Shown one piece after another: positions 52,041 through 61,700 of a DNA stretch of 64,000 nt (position 1 is its first letter; every line of letters starts with the position of its first letter). Origin of the DNA: Maribellus sp. YY47 (GTDB taxonomy: Bacteria > Bacteroidota > Bacteroidia > Bacteroidales > Prolixibacteraceae). Location: assembly GCF_023111095.1 (NCBI RefSeq), contig NZ_JALGYW010000002.1, positions 1-64,000 on the forward strand, written 5' to 3'. The notes under the pieces were generated by a model. That model worked only from the letters and a program-made list of their open reading frames with translations, did not search any database and was not told the origin of the DNA. The position numbers were made by a program, and so were the translations under genes.

Positions 52041-53444
52041 TTAGTTGATTCCGGCATTTAGCCTTTCCTGATCGAGCTCCATCACGAAAATCTGCATAAA
52101 TGCTCTTTCTTCGCCGGTTTCAGTAGCACCGGGCACATCAATATTGTACGCCAGCATTTCTCCATTTCGCGACACCACAAGTTGTGAACGCAACTGCTGG
52201 TCGTTGGTCAGCATCACTGTTTTACCAAAATCCTCACCTTCACGGACACAGGATGCCGCAATATTTCCGTTTACTACGGAAAATATCCATTCATCATTCG
52301 GGTGCCAGCGCAAAAAAGCAGCATCCGATTCAAAACGGGTAACTTGTTTGGGTTGCAACAGGGAATTTTTTTCAAGATCACTTCCCCTTGCGTCAATGAT
52401 ATTTACCTGGGCGACACCTTCTTCATCGTTCATCAAAAAGGCAATCTTCTTTCCGTCGAACGAACCGCGCACAACTCCCGAAACACCGCCGTTGTGTGTC
52501 AATCTTCTAACTGTAACTCCCTTGGGCGGCTCCGGATAGTGGTCGGCATCTCCAGAATAGGCAGAGCCTATCTTCACTGATTCAGGGATTTCAGCCACAA
52601 AAAGATCGTTTTGATAATCGACTCCGTTTTCGGAGCGCACCTGCCCGACAAAAGCGCGCATTTTCCCGTCAGCATCCACCCACGAATCGCCGTAAGCTTT
52701 TTCAATTTCTCCGGGTTTTGATGTCCCTTTTTTTACGGGTTTTACCAACACCGCAAAATAATGGGTGTAACCCTGCGGCGCCTCCGGAGAAGGAATCATG
52801 TACCCGATGGTACGGTCGTAATCCTGTTGCAAAAAATCGTCGTAGGTAAAACCAATGAAATTTCCGTTGCGGGTATATTCGTGGCGGTGTGTACCGCCGC
52901 GCTGAGCTCCGGGAGTGGTGGGACGATTGGTAGCGACATCGCGCATATCCACCTTGGTAAGCACACCTTTTCCATCGGCGCTTACTTCCGCCCCACTTCG
53001 GTTTCGAATGCCGTAAAATCCTCGTTCAGCCACTTCTACGAGCAGCGGCCCGTGAATAAAAATTACTTTCTCCTCACAAGGATGATACGAAACAGCTGCA
53101 ACACCAGGCGCTCCCTGTTCGCCGGTTACCGACTCGGGAGCGTAAAGCACTGTTTCTTCTCCGGTAAAAATCCCGATTTTTTCGATGGACTGACAGTTGG
53201 CCAGATCGAAATTCAAAACCGTTCCGCGAGTATCGTAACAAAGAAAACTGTCGTCGGGCGAAAAGTTGTCGTTGTTGTCTAAGGCATGGTTTTTAGCCGA
53301 GAAAGAGATTTGCTTTTCCTTCATAAAAATATGTTTGTTGTGTTTTTGAGAACCCGGATTATTACAGGCCGTCACTACCAATGTCAACAACAAAGGTAGC
53401 ATGCGCACGAAGCTTAATCTGCCGGTTGGCTGTAATTTTCCCAT
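52041..53444 (-). CDS. DUF3748-like TolB-type propeller lipoprotein
   Basis: A 467-residue lipoprotein with a lipobox VTAC (Cys27). The body is a TolB/WD40-like propeller: NFSPDDSFLCYDTRG, EEKVIFIHGP, GNFIGFTYDDFL, SFDGKKIAFLMNDEEG, EWIFSVVNGNIA, RNGEMLAYNID. The sequence NFSPDDSFLCYDTRG, with a following Thr-rich region, and HRHEYTRNG resemble the DUF3748 (YidR-type) group, recalled without proof. No catalytic residues are known for the group, so enzyme versus binding role is open. It is between two metallophosphoesterase genes, and the next gene starts 43 bases after its stop. Confidence 0.65.
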   Translation of the reverse strand: MGKLQPTGRLSFVRMLPLLLTLVVTACNNPGSQKHNKHIFMKEKQISFSAKNHALDNNDNFSPDDSFLCYDTRGTVLNFDLANCQSIEKIGIFTGEETVLYAPESVTGEQGAPGVAAVSYHPCEEKVIFIHGPLLVEVAERGFYGIRNRSGAEVSADGKGVLTKVDMRDVATNRPTTPGAQRGGTHRHEYTRNGNFIGFTYDDFLQQDYDRTIGYMIPSPEAPQGYTHYFAVLVKPVKKGTSKPGEIEKAYGDSWVDADGKMRAFVGQVRSENGVDYQNDLFVAEIPESVKIGSAYSGDADHYPEPPKGVTVRRLTHNGGVSGVVRGSFDGKKIAFLMNDEEGVAQVNIIDARGSDLEKNSLLQPKQVTRFESDAAFLRWHPNDEWIFSVVNGNIAASCVREGEDFGKTVMLTNDQQLRSQLVVSRNGEMLAYNIDVPGATETGEERAFMQIFVMELDQERLNAGIN

Positions 53445-53460
53445 TTAATTAAAATGAATC

Positions 53461-55005
53461 TTAGTTTGTTACCCTAAAAATACGATGTGCAGACCAGCTC
53501 TGTCCAAACATATCGGTTGTTCTTACCCACAAAGTGTATGTCCCGGCCGCGAGACCTCCCGGTAGCGCACCTTCCCACATATGAGTTGATACGCTAGGAT
53601 AATCCATCTCGTAACCCAAAACATCTTCGAGGGGCACTCCGTCGACCTCTTTCTCCAGAAAACGGTTTAACTGATGCACGCGTAAACTTTGCGGATCGAT
53701 CTGGTCCTTTTTCTGAAGCTGAAACCATTTTCCTTCGTTTCCGACTTTCATTTCCACCACCGAACGTACGGAACCGGCAAAAACATTCACCAGCACGGTG
53801 CTGTCTGCAATATCAGCTATTTTTATTTCCTCCGGAAAATAAATATTCATCTGGTAGCCGGGCGGACGGCGGGCGGCTTTAAACCTGACTTTATACTGAT
53901 TCCCGTCAAATGAAATGATCGAATAACCATTCGGTGCGCCGTCGTTCATGGTGGCATGCGGAATCCCCAGCTCGTCATTCAAACCACACCACCAGCTTCC
54001 ACACACGGTTGCGTTTACCAGATGATGATGTGCTTCTTTTCCTTTCCATCCTTCTTTTTCGCCCAGCAGTAAGTTGAACTGCTCGTGTACATGCCCCGAA
54101 ATTGAAAAGGTGTATTTTCGCGTTTCAAGAATACGGAACATTGCCTCACGGTTATCGCATTCCACAATGGGTGCATGCATCATCAGTACAGTCAACTGAT
54201 CAGCCGGCAATTGCGCTGTATAATTCTCCACAAAAGACAGCTGTTTTTGGGTGAATGACGGCCGGTATTTTCCGTCGGGTTGAAAGAAAATATTGTTAAG
54301 CCCGATAAAGGCCACGTTTCCGTATTCAAAAGCAAAGGTACCGGGGCCAAAAAATTTCCGGAAGGTCTTGTCGCGGTCATCGTTACTTAATGCATCCCGG
54401 TCGTTATCGTGATTCCCAAAAATATTGTACCACGGAATGCCAATTTGCGCAATCCCTTCGCTGATATCGTCGAGCATTTCCGGATCGTCGGCGACCATGT
54501 CTCCCAGCGAAACGCCAAACCATGCATCGGTACCGATCAGCTCCTCCACCACATCATGAAATACATAGTTCATCTCTTTTGTTCCCCTCGCCTGCGGATC
54601 TCCGAAAAAAACGACAGAAAAGGAGTCTCTTTCTGGTACTTCGAAAAGCGGAAACAAAACCTGTTGCTCCAAATCGCTTTTGTTTGTCCACGAAAACGCA
54701 TGCTGTGGCACCATGTTGTCAGCTACGGGAACCTGATAACCGGAAGGTTTGATGACAAACAAATCACGCATCCCGGAATCCACCGGTAACTTCCAATCGC
54801 CATTTTTGCCCGATCGAACTACATCTTTCCCATTGGAAACACACACTCCTTCAATCCCAACTTCATTATTGTCGAGCCTTCCGTTTCGGTTCAGGTCGTT
54901 AAACACCTTTCCCGCAACAGTATCCTGACCGCTGGCCTGTGCAAGGCAAAAGAAAAACAAACTAAACAGTAAGAAGCCTGATCGTTGAATGTTCATGCAT
55001 TTCAT
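53461..55005 (-). CDS. Secreted metallophosphoesterase with Cna-B-like N-terminal domain
   Basis: A 514-residue secreted protein, with a signal peptide near residues 8-27 (GFLLFSLFFFCLAQASG); an ATG three codons in is another possible start. The first domain (about residues 28-110) is a small beta sandwich (GKVFNDLNRNGRLDNNEVGIEGVCVSNGK) of the Cna-B/SdrD type used for surface or calcium binding. A calcineurin-like phosphatase with FFGDPQARG, LGDMVADD, FGNHDNDRD, MHAPIVE and SGHVHEQFN follows, and a C-terminal beta domain completes the usual three-domain MetallophosN/phosphatase/C form. It probably acts on phosphate esters outside the cytoplasm. Confidence 0.87.
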   Translation of the reverse strand: MKCMNIQRSGFLLFSLFFFCLAQASGQDTVAGKVFNDLNRNGRLDNNEVGIEGVCVSNGKDVVRSGKNGDWKLPVDSGMRDLFVIKPSGYQVPVADNMVPQHAFSWTNKSDLEQQVLFPLFEVPERDSFSVVFFGDPQARGTKEMNYVFHDVVEELIGTDAWFGVSLGDMVADDPEMLDDISEGIAQIGIPWYNIFGNHDNDRDALSNDDRDKTFRKFFGPGTFAFEYGNVAFIGLNNIFFQPDGKYRPSFTQKQLSFVENYTAQLPADQLTVLMMHAPIVECDNREAMFRILETRKYTFSISGHVHEQFNLLLGEKEGWKGKEAHHHLVNATVCGSWWCGLNDELGIPHATMNDGAPNGYSIISFDGNQYKVRFKAARRPPGYQMNIYFPEEIKIADIADSTVLVNVFAGSVRSVVEMKVGNEGKWFQLQKKDQIDPQSLRVHQLNRFLEKEVDGVPLEDVLGYEMDYPSVSTHMWEGALPGGLAAGTYTLWVRTTDMFGQSWSAHRIFRVTN

Positions 55006-55047
55006 TTTTAGTAATTTTTCGCTGTCGATTCCCTAAAAATCATCCTT

Positions 55048-56340
55048 TTAACGCGTATATAAACGCTCCGGAGTATCGGGTATCTTTTCAATCAGTTTAT
55101 TAGTTCTTCCTTTTCGTTTTACCAGGTCAAACTCGTCGTAAATCTCTCCGCTTGCCGTATACGCTTTGTAGTTCAATTTATTCTGATTTATTGAAATAAG
55201 CTGAAAAAACTGCGTATTTCCACCTTTTCGGCTCATCCAGCTTTGATCGGAAACACCGTACAGTTTAGGTCCACTTACCGACACCACATAAACCGGCCCC
55301 GATATTTCGCCCGGCCTGGTCATCGACTCCACTTTTTCTCTTCCCCGGCCGTAAGCATGATCGTGTCCCGTTAAAACCATGTCAACTCCGTATTTTTCGA
55401 TCAAGGGTTGAATGTTCTCCCGAAGTTCAACATTATCGCGGTTTGCCTTGGTCGAATAAAAAGGATAATGTAAGGTAAGAATCGTCCAGGTTTTATTGGT
55501 TTCCTCCAACACCTTGGCGAGCCAGTTTCTTGTTTCCACAGCAGCTTCGGGCGATTCATCCATCATGTCAGCATCAATCGAAATCATCCGCAAATCCTGG
55601 TAATCGACATAATAAACCGTTTCGGATAACAAGTCCATATCCGGCCCGTTTTCAGGCAGGGTAAATTGAGCTCTCCAATGGTTATCCAGTGCTGTACTGT
55701 CGTATTCGTGATTTCCGGGAGTCATCATACTCGGAATAGATGCATGAATAAAGCTTCCGGCTTCAAACCATTGTTTCCATTCTTCCTCGCTGTGGGTGTG
55801 GTTGATCAGATCGCCTGCGTAATACAGAAAATCGACATCGGGAGCTGTGCTAAAAGCCTTTCGTATCACCCTCGACCATTGCGATTTAATATTGGCCTGA
55901 ACATCGCCAAAATAAATAAAGGTAATGGGATCGGAGGCTAAACCTGCTGTTTCAAACTCAATCCATTCGCTCCAGGTTGTTTCGGCCCCAACCCGGTACA
56001 AATAGCGGCTGCCGGGTTCCAAATCACGAATAACCGCTGAATGATTGGTAAGCATCAGTGGCGGAACATCTCCGTCGATATAAGTTATGGTGCTGCTGTT
56101 TGCTGCAATCACCTGCCGGTCGTTTGCAAGCACCGGGGAGTCAGTTACCTCCGCCCATTGCAGCTTCTGGGCTACGGCATCTTTTGTTCTCCAGGTAACA
56201 GCCACACTTTCTGATGGATTTTCGGTCAGGTTTAAAATGATGTGTTCCGGCACGTTTCCGTTACCCACAGTCTGGGAAAAACCGGTTCCGCATATTCCGA
56301 TAAAAAACAAGCAATTAATTATTGAAAAAAATGTCTTCAT
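55048..56340 (-). CDS. Purple-acid-phosphatase-like metallophosphoesterase
   Basis: A 430-residue secreted protein with a signal peptide (MKTFFSIINCLFFIGICGTG). Its N-domain (about residues 30-130) is of the fibronectin-III/purple-acid type (NLTENPSESVAVTWRTKDAVAQ, RYLYRVGAETTWSEW). The phosphatase domain has YFGDVQANIK, YAGDLINHTHSEEEW, PGNHEYDS, LHYPFYS and GHDHAYGRGR. The fold fits purple acid phosphatases, although the exact Tyr ligand was not checked. It follows susD with a hairpin between, and is followed by the other phosphatase gene, so the four phosphatases are split between two transcription units. Confidence 0.88.
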   Translation of the reverse strand: MKTFFSIINCLFFIGICGTGFSQTVGNGNVPEHIILNLTENPSESVAVTWRTKDAVAQKLQWAEVTDSPVLANDRQVIAANSSTITYIDGDVPPLMLTNHSAVIRDLEPGSRYLYRVGAETTWSEWIEFETAGLASDPITFIYFGDVQANIKSQWSRVIRKAFSTAPDVDFLYYAGDLINHTHSEEEWKQWFEAGSFIHASIPSMMTPGNHEYDSTALDNHWRAQFTLPENGPDMDLLSETVYYVDYQDLRMISIDADMMDESPEAAVETRNWLAKVLEETNKTWTILTLHYPFYSTKANRDNVELRENIQPLIEKYGVDMVLTGHDHAYGRGREKVESMTRPGEISGPVYVVSVSGPKLYGVSDQSWMSRKGGNTQFFQLISINQNKLNYKAYTASGEIYDEFDLVKRKGRTNKLIEKIPDTPERLYTR

Positions 56341-56364
56341 ATCATTCAGAAAATAAAATGTAAG

Positions 56365-56392
56365 GAAATAGGCAGAAAAATCTGCCTATTTC
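56365..56392. terminator. Hairpin between susD and the phosphatase gene
   Basis: GAAATAGGCAGA (56365-56376) pairs perfectly with TCTGCCTATTTC (56381-56392) around loop AAAA. The minus-strand T run after it is short, so it may act as a partial terminator that lowers expression of downstream genes. Confidence 0.6.
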
Positions 56393-56441
56393 TTCAGCCT
56401 AACCAAATCTAAATCTACGTGAAAAACACTACAGTCTTTTT

Positions 56442-58142
56442 TTAATAAGGTTTATTGGTACCTTGTAACAACCATATTTTTGACCATGCACTGTCTTTAC
56501 CATCGGTCGCGGTAAATGAAGTTTCTTCAAGGCCATTCACTGCCGTATCATAATTGTCGTTGTTGCGGGCAATTTCGGCACTTCCATATTGGAAACGGAT
56601 AGGCATCGCATCTCTTAAGCCTTTATCTCCGAAAGTAAGCACAGGGAATCCGGTTCTTCTCCAGTCGCACCACGATTCGTGCGCCACCGTCCAGTTGGCA
56701 ATCCATTTTTGGGTTATGATCTGCTCCAGCGAACCATCGTAGGCCACACCGGCACCGGCTACATATGCAGTGTAATCGTCGCTGATTTCCCAAGTATCAA
56801 AGGAAGCTTTAATTCCTTTTTCGTACCAAGTCTGTTGAGAACCAACCGACCAGCCTTTTTGTGCTGCTTCGGCAAGAATAAAACAAACTTCGGCATACGA
56901 AATCAGCCGGGCTTTCAGCATATCGCCTTCTTCGGCTTTGTACATATCGGCCAATGCCGAGTTATGTACGTTCGGACCTCCCTGTATTTTATTGGGATTC
57001 AGGTTCCAGCCCGAGCCGTCGCCGGTAGTTGAGGCAATGGGTAATCCGGCAAACTCCATGGTATCCACCAGTGTTTTGCCTGCTTCCACGTCGCTCACCC
57101 AGGTCGATTTGTTATAAACAACGTAGTTATTAGCCGCCATGTAGGCAGGATTCAGGTACCGGACTCCGTCGATCACCTCATCTTCGGCAACTTCTGAAGA
57201 AACCTTGATAGGTACGACCACAGGATTAAACCAAACAGCCAGCCTTGGATCACCAAAATCAACCAAAACATCTCTGAAACCCGCGCAAAGCTGAATTCTG
57301 TCAAACGCACTTTCCGATGCATCGTAAGTCGTGTTTGCCGGCCATGAATCGTCGTTGGACGATCCGATGAATCCCATGGTTGCATCATCGTCAACAGAGG
57401 TAAAAACAGGATATTCAGTTGGATTGGAAACAATCTCTTCGATGCCGGCTTTTGCATAATCGGGAAGTTTGGCCGAAACTCTCATGTAATAGCGAAGTGC
57501 CAGCGAATTGGCGAATTTTCTCCATTTTGCCGGATTACCAGCGTACAATACATCTGCATCCGGACTGATTCCGCTATAATCTCCCAACGATTTCGACAAC
57601 AACGTATTAGCTTCTTTCAGTTCCTCAATAATTCCTTTGTAAATGGTTTCCTGCGAATCGAATGCAGGGAATAAATCTTCCTGTTCTCCATTATCCGCAT
57701 TTAATGCAAATGTATAGGGAGCAGCTCCCCACGAATCTGTAATGTAACCAAAGTTGAACGCTCTCATTACAATGGCTATTCCCTGCTGGAATTCCATATC
57801 TTCTTCAACAGAACGGGCATATAAATGCTTTGCATTTCTAAGGTTATCGTATTGAGTTGTCCAATCACGCGCACCATCCCAGTCAAATTTATTGGTTTCT
57901 CCACTCCAGCCACTTTGCTGAATGTATTGCATTACACCTGCAGAGCCACCTCTGTAACCTTCATTCAAATAAAACTGAGCCGTTGAGGTAATAACGGTAG
58001 GCACAATCAGGTTCGGATTAACAATCGCCGGATCCACCCCATTGGGGTTTACATTCAGGTCTGTCAAATGATCACCGCACGAAGCAAGAGCCACCACTGC
58101 CAGAACCAGAACCAATTTGTATGTTGCTTTTATTAATTTCAT
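56442..58142 (-). CDS. SusD-like outer-membrane lipoprotein
   Basis: A 566-residue SusD/RagB-type surface lipoprotein, which binds the glycan or peptide ligand and delivers it to SusC. The signal peptide ends in lipobox LASC (Cys22). The N-terminal NLIVPTVITSTAQFYL and the tetratricopeptide-like helices (AIVMRAFNFGYITDSWGAAPYTFAL) are typical; the NVNPNGVDPAIVNPNL start is like the SusD-like group 2 form. The C-terminal WTVAHESWCDWRRTGFPVL is a family hallmark. The 5' leader has a tiny ORF described separately and a palindrome TCCCGAG/CTCGGGA. It is 135 bases downstream of susC. Confidence 0.93.
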   Translation of the reverse strand: MKLIKATYKLVLVLAVVALASCGDHLTDLNVNPNGVDPAIVNPNLIVPTVITSTAQFYLNEGYRGGSAGVMQYIQQSGWSGETNKFDWDGARDWTTQYDNLRNAKHLYARSVEEDMEFQQGIAIVMRAFNFGYITDSWGAAPYTFALNADNGEQEDLFPAFDSQETIYKGIIEELKEANTLLSKSLGDYSGISPDADVLYAGNPAKWRKFANSLALRYYMRVSAKLPDYAKAGIEEIVSNPTEYPVFTSVDDDATMGFIGSSNDDSWPANTTYDASESAFDRIQLCAGFRDVLVDFGDPRLAVWFNPVVVPIKVSSEVAEDEVIDGVRYLNPAYMAANNYVVYNKSTWVSDVEAGKTLVDTMEFAGLPIASTTGDGSGWNLNPNKIQGGPNVHNSALADMYKAEEGDMLKARLISYAEVCFILAEAAQKGWSVGSQQTWYEKGIKASFDTWEISDDYTAYVAGAGVAYDGSLEQIITQKWIANWTVAHESWCDWRRTGFPVLTFGDKGLRDAMPIRFQYGSAEIARNNDNYDTAVNGLEETSFTATDGKDSAWSKIWLLQGTNKPY

Positions 58143-58191
58143 CTGTTTAAATTTTTATTTTTTTGTGGGAATCCCGAGTCCTCGGGAGAAT

Positions 58192-58254
58192 TCACATCTC
58201 AATCAGCTGACGGATAATCATGCTCATTGGTATGAATTCCATTCCCATGCTCAT
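58192..58254 (-). CDS. Putative tiny leader ORF (20 residues), copy A
   Basis: A 20-codon frame MSMGMEFIPMSMII, then RQLIEM and a stop. It begins 23 bases after the susC stop and ends 49 bases before the susD ATG. Over its first 42 bases it matches copy B (34370-34456) at 32 positions, and at 10 of 14 residues. Three of the ten differences are synonymous third-base changes. The stretch just before the downstream gene start is also alike. The peptide may be a leader or a coupled regulator. A repeated DNA or RNA element without translation is the alternative. Confidence 0.45.
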   Translation of the reverse strand: MSMGMEFIPMSMIIRQLIEM

Positions 58255-58277
58255 TTCTCGATTTACAATATCCTGTA

Positions 58278-61200
58278 TTAGAAACTTACATTTAATTTAA
58301 TACCCACTGGAATTGTCCAGGGACTTACATTGTATCGTTCGATTCCCTGCTTGAACTGAATTCCGCTTCCTTGCGCACTTGATTCGGCCTGGAATGCAGT
58401 TTCCGGATCAATTCCAATTCCTGCTTTGGTCCACAGCATAATGTTCCGGCTGTAAAGTGAAACCGATGCATTTCGGATACCAATTTTTGAAAGCGGTGGC
58501 AATTGGTACGATACCGAGATCTCACGCAATTTGATAAAGTCGGCATCAAACATGGCGTTTCGCGAATAGCTCCATCCGTAAAAATCCTGGTACCGAATGG
58601 TAGGCGTTCCGGCATCACCCAGATGTTCAGCAACCATCACAAATTTTCCGTTATCATCGTAATAACCTTCAACACCCGGCATAAATACTCCATCGTTCAG
58701 TGTTACACCATCTTCGGTATGTTGCAAGCCTCCGTAATCTGCAGTTGGTCCGCCAACTACCACGAAAAACTCTCCGTTGGGCGATAAATACTTGTCGGCA
58801 TTATCTTTCAGGTATTGCGCCATCTCGGCACCTGTCATATCGTTAAGCTTCAGGGTGCGATCGATCCAACGCTGGCTATGCAGGTCTGATTCACCGTAAC
58901 GGAAAGTTTGTGAAATAAACTGCCCGCCAACTCTCCAGTCAAAGCTGGCGCTCAATGTCCAGTTTTTATAGCGCAATGAAGTTTGCATTCCGAGCAGGAA
59001 ATCAGGATTGAAATTTCCGATTACTGCAGAATTATCTCCCTTATCCATGTGATTTTCCCAGTTGTCTGAGTCATCCCATCCTTCTTCGTCAACAATCGGC
59101 CAACCGTAATACGGTGAAGTCGGATCTTCCACCCGCACCAAAATATCGTCAACAATCTGACCTATTTCATCACCTACACGGGTTACTGCACCTCCTTTTG
59201 CATCTTCCCATAGTTTTATGTAATCAAAACCATCAGCCAATTCCTCTACTTTGGTACGGTTTTTTGAAAACACAAAGTTTACGTCCCAATTCAGATCCTT
59301 GGTTTGGATCGGTGTTCCTCCAAGTGACAACTCAATTCCTTTGCTGGAGATCAAACCGGCATTGATCTGTTTTCCGGTGTATCCTGATGAAGGCGGAAGA
59401 CCAATGTTCAGAATCTGGTTTTCGTTTTCCGATTTATAATACGTTCCTTCAAAGTGAATGCGGTTATCATAGAAAGCCAGTTCAGTACCGATTTCCCATG
59501 AAGTTTGAATTTCAGGTTTTAAATCAGGCAGTAAGAGCGTTCCGGATGTTGATAATTCGATCTGATTTCCCCACAAACCGGAATTTTGCATCGTCGCCAT
59601 CAATTTGTACGGATCGGTGTCGTTACCAACCTGTGCCCAGCCTCCGCGAATTTTCGCCAGCGAGACATTGTCGCCCAGGTCCATAGCATTGTTCAGCAAA
59701 AAACTCAACGATGCTGAGGGATAGAAATAGGAACGATTTTCCTCGGGTAATGTACTCGACCAGTCGTTGCGGGCTGTTACGTCGAGGTAAACCATGTCTT
59801 TGTACCCAATCGAAGCCAAACCGTAGATACTGTAAATGGCTTTTTCACTCATTCCTGATGAGTATCTTAAATTATCAGGAGCAATATTTCCAAGGTTGTA
59901 TACACCGGGAACGATCAGACCTGAACCTCTGTCTTTTGTGGCAGCAAGATTATTCTCTGCAAACTGATACATATAGTTTCCACCGGCGGAAGCGCTGAAA
60001 CTCCAGTTCTCGATTGTTTTTTTATAGGCCAGTAAGAAGTCGGCATTTTGTTCTCTTCGGTAGAGGTTTTCCAAACCATAAACACCGTTGGCATCTTCGG
60101 TATAACTGGGAGCAATCTTGGTTTGGCGTTTTTCGTGAAACTGGTCGTGTGTATACCGAAGCATCAGCGACCATTCTTTGTTAAATTCATAATCAATCTG
60201 CGCGTTTCCAAAAACCCTGTCGCGCTGAAAGCTGTTGTTTACTTCGTTCGCGATAAAATAAGGATTATTGATCGCATCTCCTTTTCCATAAGTGCCATCG
60301 TTGTTCACTTCGAGGTTATAAGGAGCGTTTTGCTGAATTCCTTCTTTGCCGGGTTCCCAGTAATTTTTCAGGTCGTTGATATCGATGCTCGAATTGAGAT
60401 CGTATAAGGCCTGCAAGGGGTTGGTACCGCGGTTTCCGGTCGATGGACGGTTATCGGCGCCATTTGAAACAAAATTCACGCTGGTACTCACCGACAGGTT
60501 ATCCAACAGCTTGACAGTGGTATTCACCCCAAACGAATTTTTATGCAAATCACTGTTCGGAATAATTCCCTTGTTTTGCATATTGCTGTACGACAAGCGA
60601 TAATCTACTTTTTCGTTTGAGTTATTGATAGCCACCGTATTGGTAGTGGTTAAACCTGTTTCAAAAAAATCTTTGTAATTATCAGGATGAGAAACCAACG
60701 GCGTGGCTGTCAATACACCATTCTCGTTAAAATAAGGCCACTGGTAGGCCATCATTCCCTTGTCGAGTTGTGGTCCGACCCAATATGAATCGCCTACAGG
60801 AACGGAATAATAATCCAGCCCGTTATTCGGACGGTTATCCTGAGTAAAAGGCCGTTGACCGTTGGCAAACAAAGTATGATTATCCAGGTATTTATAAGGA
60901 TTATCAACAACTGTGTTTGACGTAATCGTTACACCCAGTCCTTTACCTTTCTTCCCTGACTTGGTAGTGATTAACACCACTCCGTTACCTGCCCGTGATC
61001 CGTAAAGTGCCGCGGCACTCGGACCTTTTAACACCGACATGCTTTCAATATCATCCGGATTAATATCCGAAATGGCGTTACCATAATCGGGTTTATTATC
61101 ACGACCGATAGAAGATACGTTATTCAGGGTATTGTTCATCGGAATTCCGTCGACAACAAACAAAGGCTGGTTGTCACTGGTTAACGATGATGCGCCGCGA

Positions 61201-61700
61201 ATAACCATACTTACTGAAGATCCGGGGCCACCGGTTGAGTTGATGGTTACACCGGCCACTTTGCCCGATAGCGCATTTAACACGTTCTCCTGTGCTACTT
61301 TCTGAAGATTTTCACCATCCACTTCGGCTACTGAATACCCCAGCGACTTTTTCTCACGCGAAATACCCAGCGCGGTTACCACCACCTCGTCGACACCAAC
61401 TGCCGACATCTGGAGAACAACATTTATTACAGCTTTTCCGTCAACAGCCACTTCCTGTGTTTTCATTCCCACAAACGAAAACACAAGGGTGGCATCGGCA
61501 GGTACGCTCTTCAACGAATAATTTCCGTCAATATCGGTAATTACTCCCTGACTGGTACCTTTCACTAAAATAGAAACTCCAGGAAGCAATTCTCCGTCTT
61601 CACTGGACACCGTACCACTTACATTGACCTGTGAAAATGCAGTAAAACACATCACAGTAAACAATGCAGTAAACAGCATCTTTTGAAACTTTCTTTTCAT
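58278..61700 (-). CDS. SusC-like TonB-dependent outer-membrane transporter
   Basis: A 1140-residue SusC/RagA-type TonB-linked outer-membrane protein, importing oligosaccharides or peptides that SusD holds. After a signal peptide (residues 1-24) comes a CarboxypepD-regulatory-like beta domain (NVSGTVSSEDGELLPGVSILVKG, residues 25-108). The plug domain follows with VDEVVVTALGISREKKSLGYSVAEVD and PLFVVDGIPM, and ALYGSRAGNGVVLITTKSG. The 22-strand barrel fills the rest and ends in IKLNVSF, an aromatic C-terminus used by the Bam complex. The length is normal. No sigma/anti-sigma pair or hybrid sensor is adjacent, so regulation is unclear. Confidence 0.95.
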   Translation of the reverse strand: MKRKFQKMLFTALFTVMCFTAFSQVNVSGTVSSEDGELLPGVSILVKGTSQGVITDIDGNYSLKSVPADATLVFSFVGMKTQEVAVDGKAVINVVLQMSAVGVDEVVVTALGISREKKSLGYSVAEVDGENLQKVAQENVLNALSGKVAGVTINSTGGPGSSVSMVIRGASSLTSDNQPLFVVDGIPMNNTLNNVSSIGRDNKPDYGNAISDINPDDIESMSVLKGPSAAALYGSRAGNGVVLITTKSGKKGKGLGVTITSNTVVDNPYKYLDNHTLFANGQRPFTQDNRPNNGLDYYSVPVGDSYWVGPQLDKGMMAYQWPYFNENGVLTATPLVSHPDNYKDFFETGLTTTNTVAINNSNEKVDYRLSYSNMQNKGIIPNSDLHKNSFGVNTTVKLLDNLSVSTSVNFVSNGADNRPSTGNRGTNPLQALYDLNSSIDINDLKNYWEPGKEGIQQNAPYNLEVNNDGTYGKGDAINNPYFIANEVNNSFQRDRVFGNAQIDYEFNKEWSLMLRYTHDQFHEKRQTKIAPSYTEDANGVYGLENLYRREQNADFLLAYKKTIENWSFSASAGGNYMYQFAENNLAATKDRGSGLIVPGVYNLGNIAPDNLRYSSGMSEKAIYSIYGLASIGYKDMVYLDVTARNDWSSTLPEENRSYFYPSASLSFLLNNAMDLGDNVSLAKIRGGWAQVGNDTDPYKLMATMQNSGLWGNQIELSTSGTLLLPDLKPEIQTSWEIGTELAFYDNRIHFEGTYYKSENENQILNIGLPPSSGYTGKQINAGLISSKGIELSLGGTPIQTKDLNWDVNFVFSKNRTKVEELADGFDYIKLWEDAKGGAVTRVGDEIGQIVDDILVRVEDPTSPYYGWPIVDEEGWDDSDNWENHMDKGDNSAVIGNFNPDFLLGMQTSLRYKNWTLSASFDWRVGGQFISQTFRYGESDLHSQRWIDRTLKLNDMTGAEMAQYLKDNADKYLSPNGEFFVVVGGPTADYGGLQHTEDGVTLNDGVFMPGVEGYYDDNGKFVMVAEHLGDAGTPTIRYQDFYGWSYSRNAMFDADFIKLREISVSYQLPPLSKIGIRNASVSLYSRNIMLWTKAGIGIDPETAFQAESSAQGSGIQFKQGIERYNVSPWTIPVGIKLNVSF

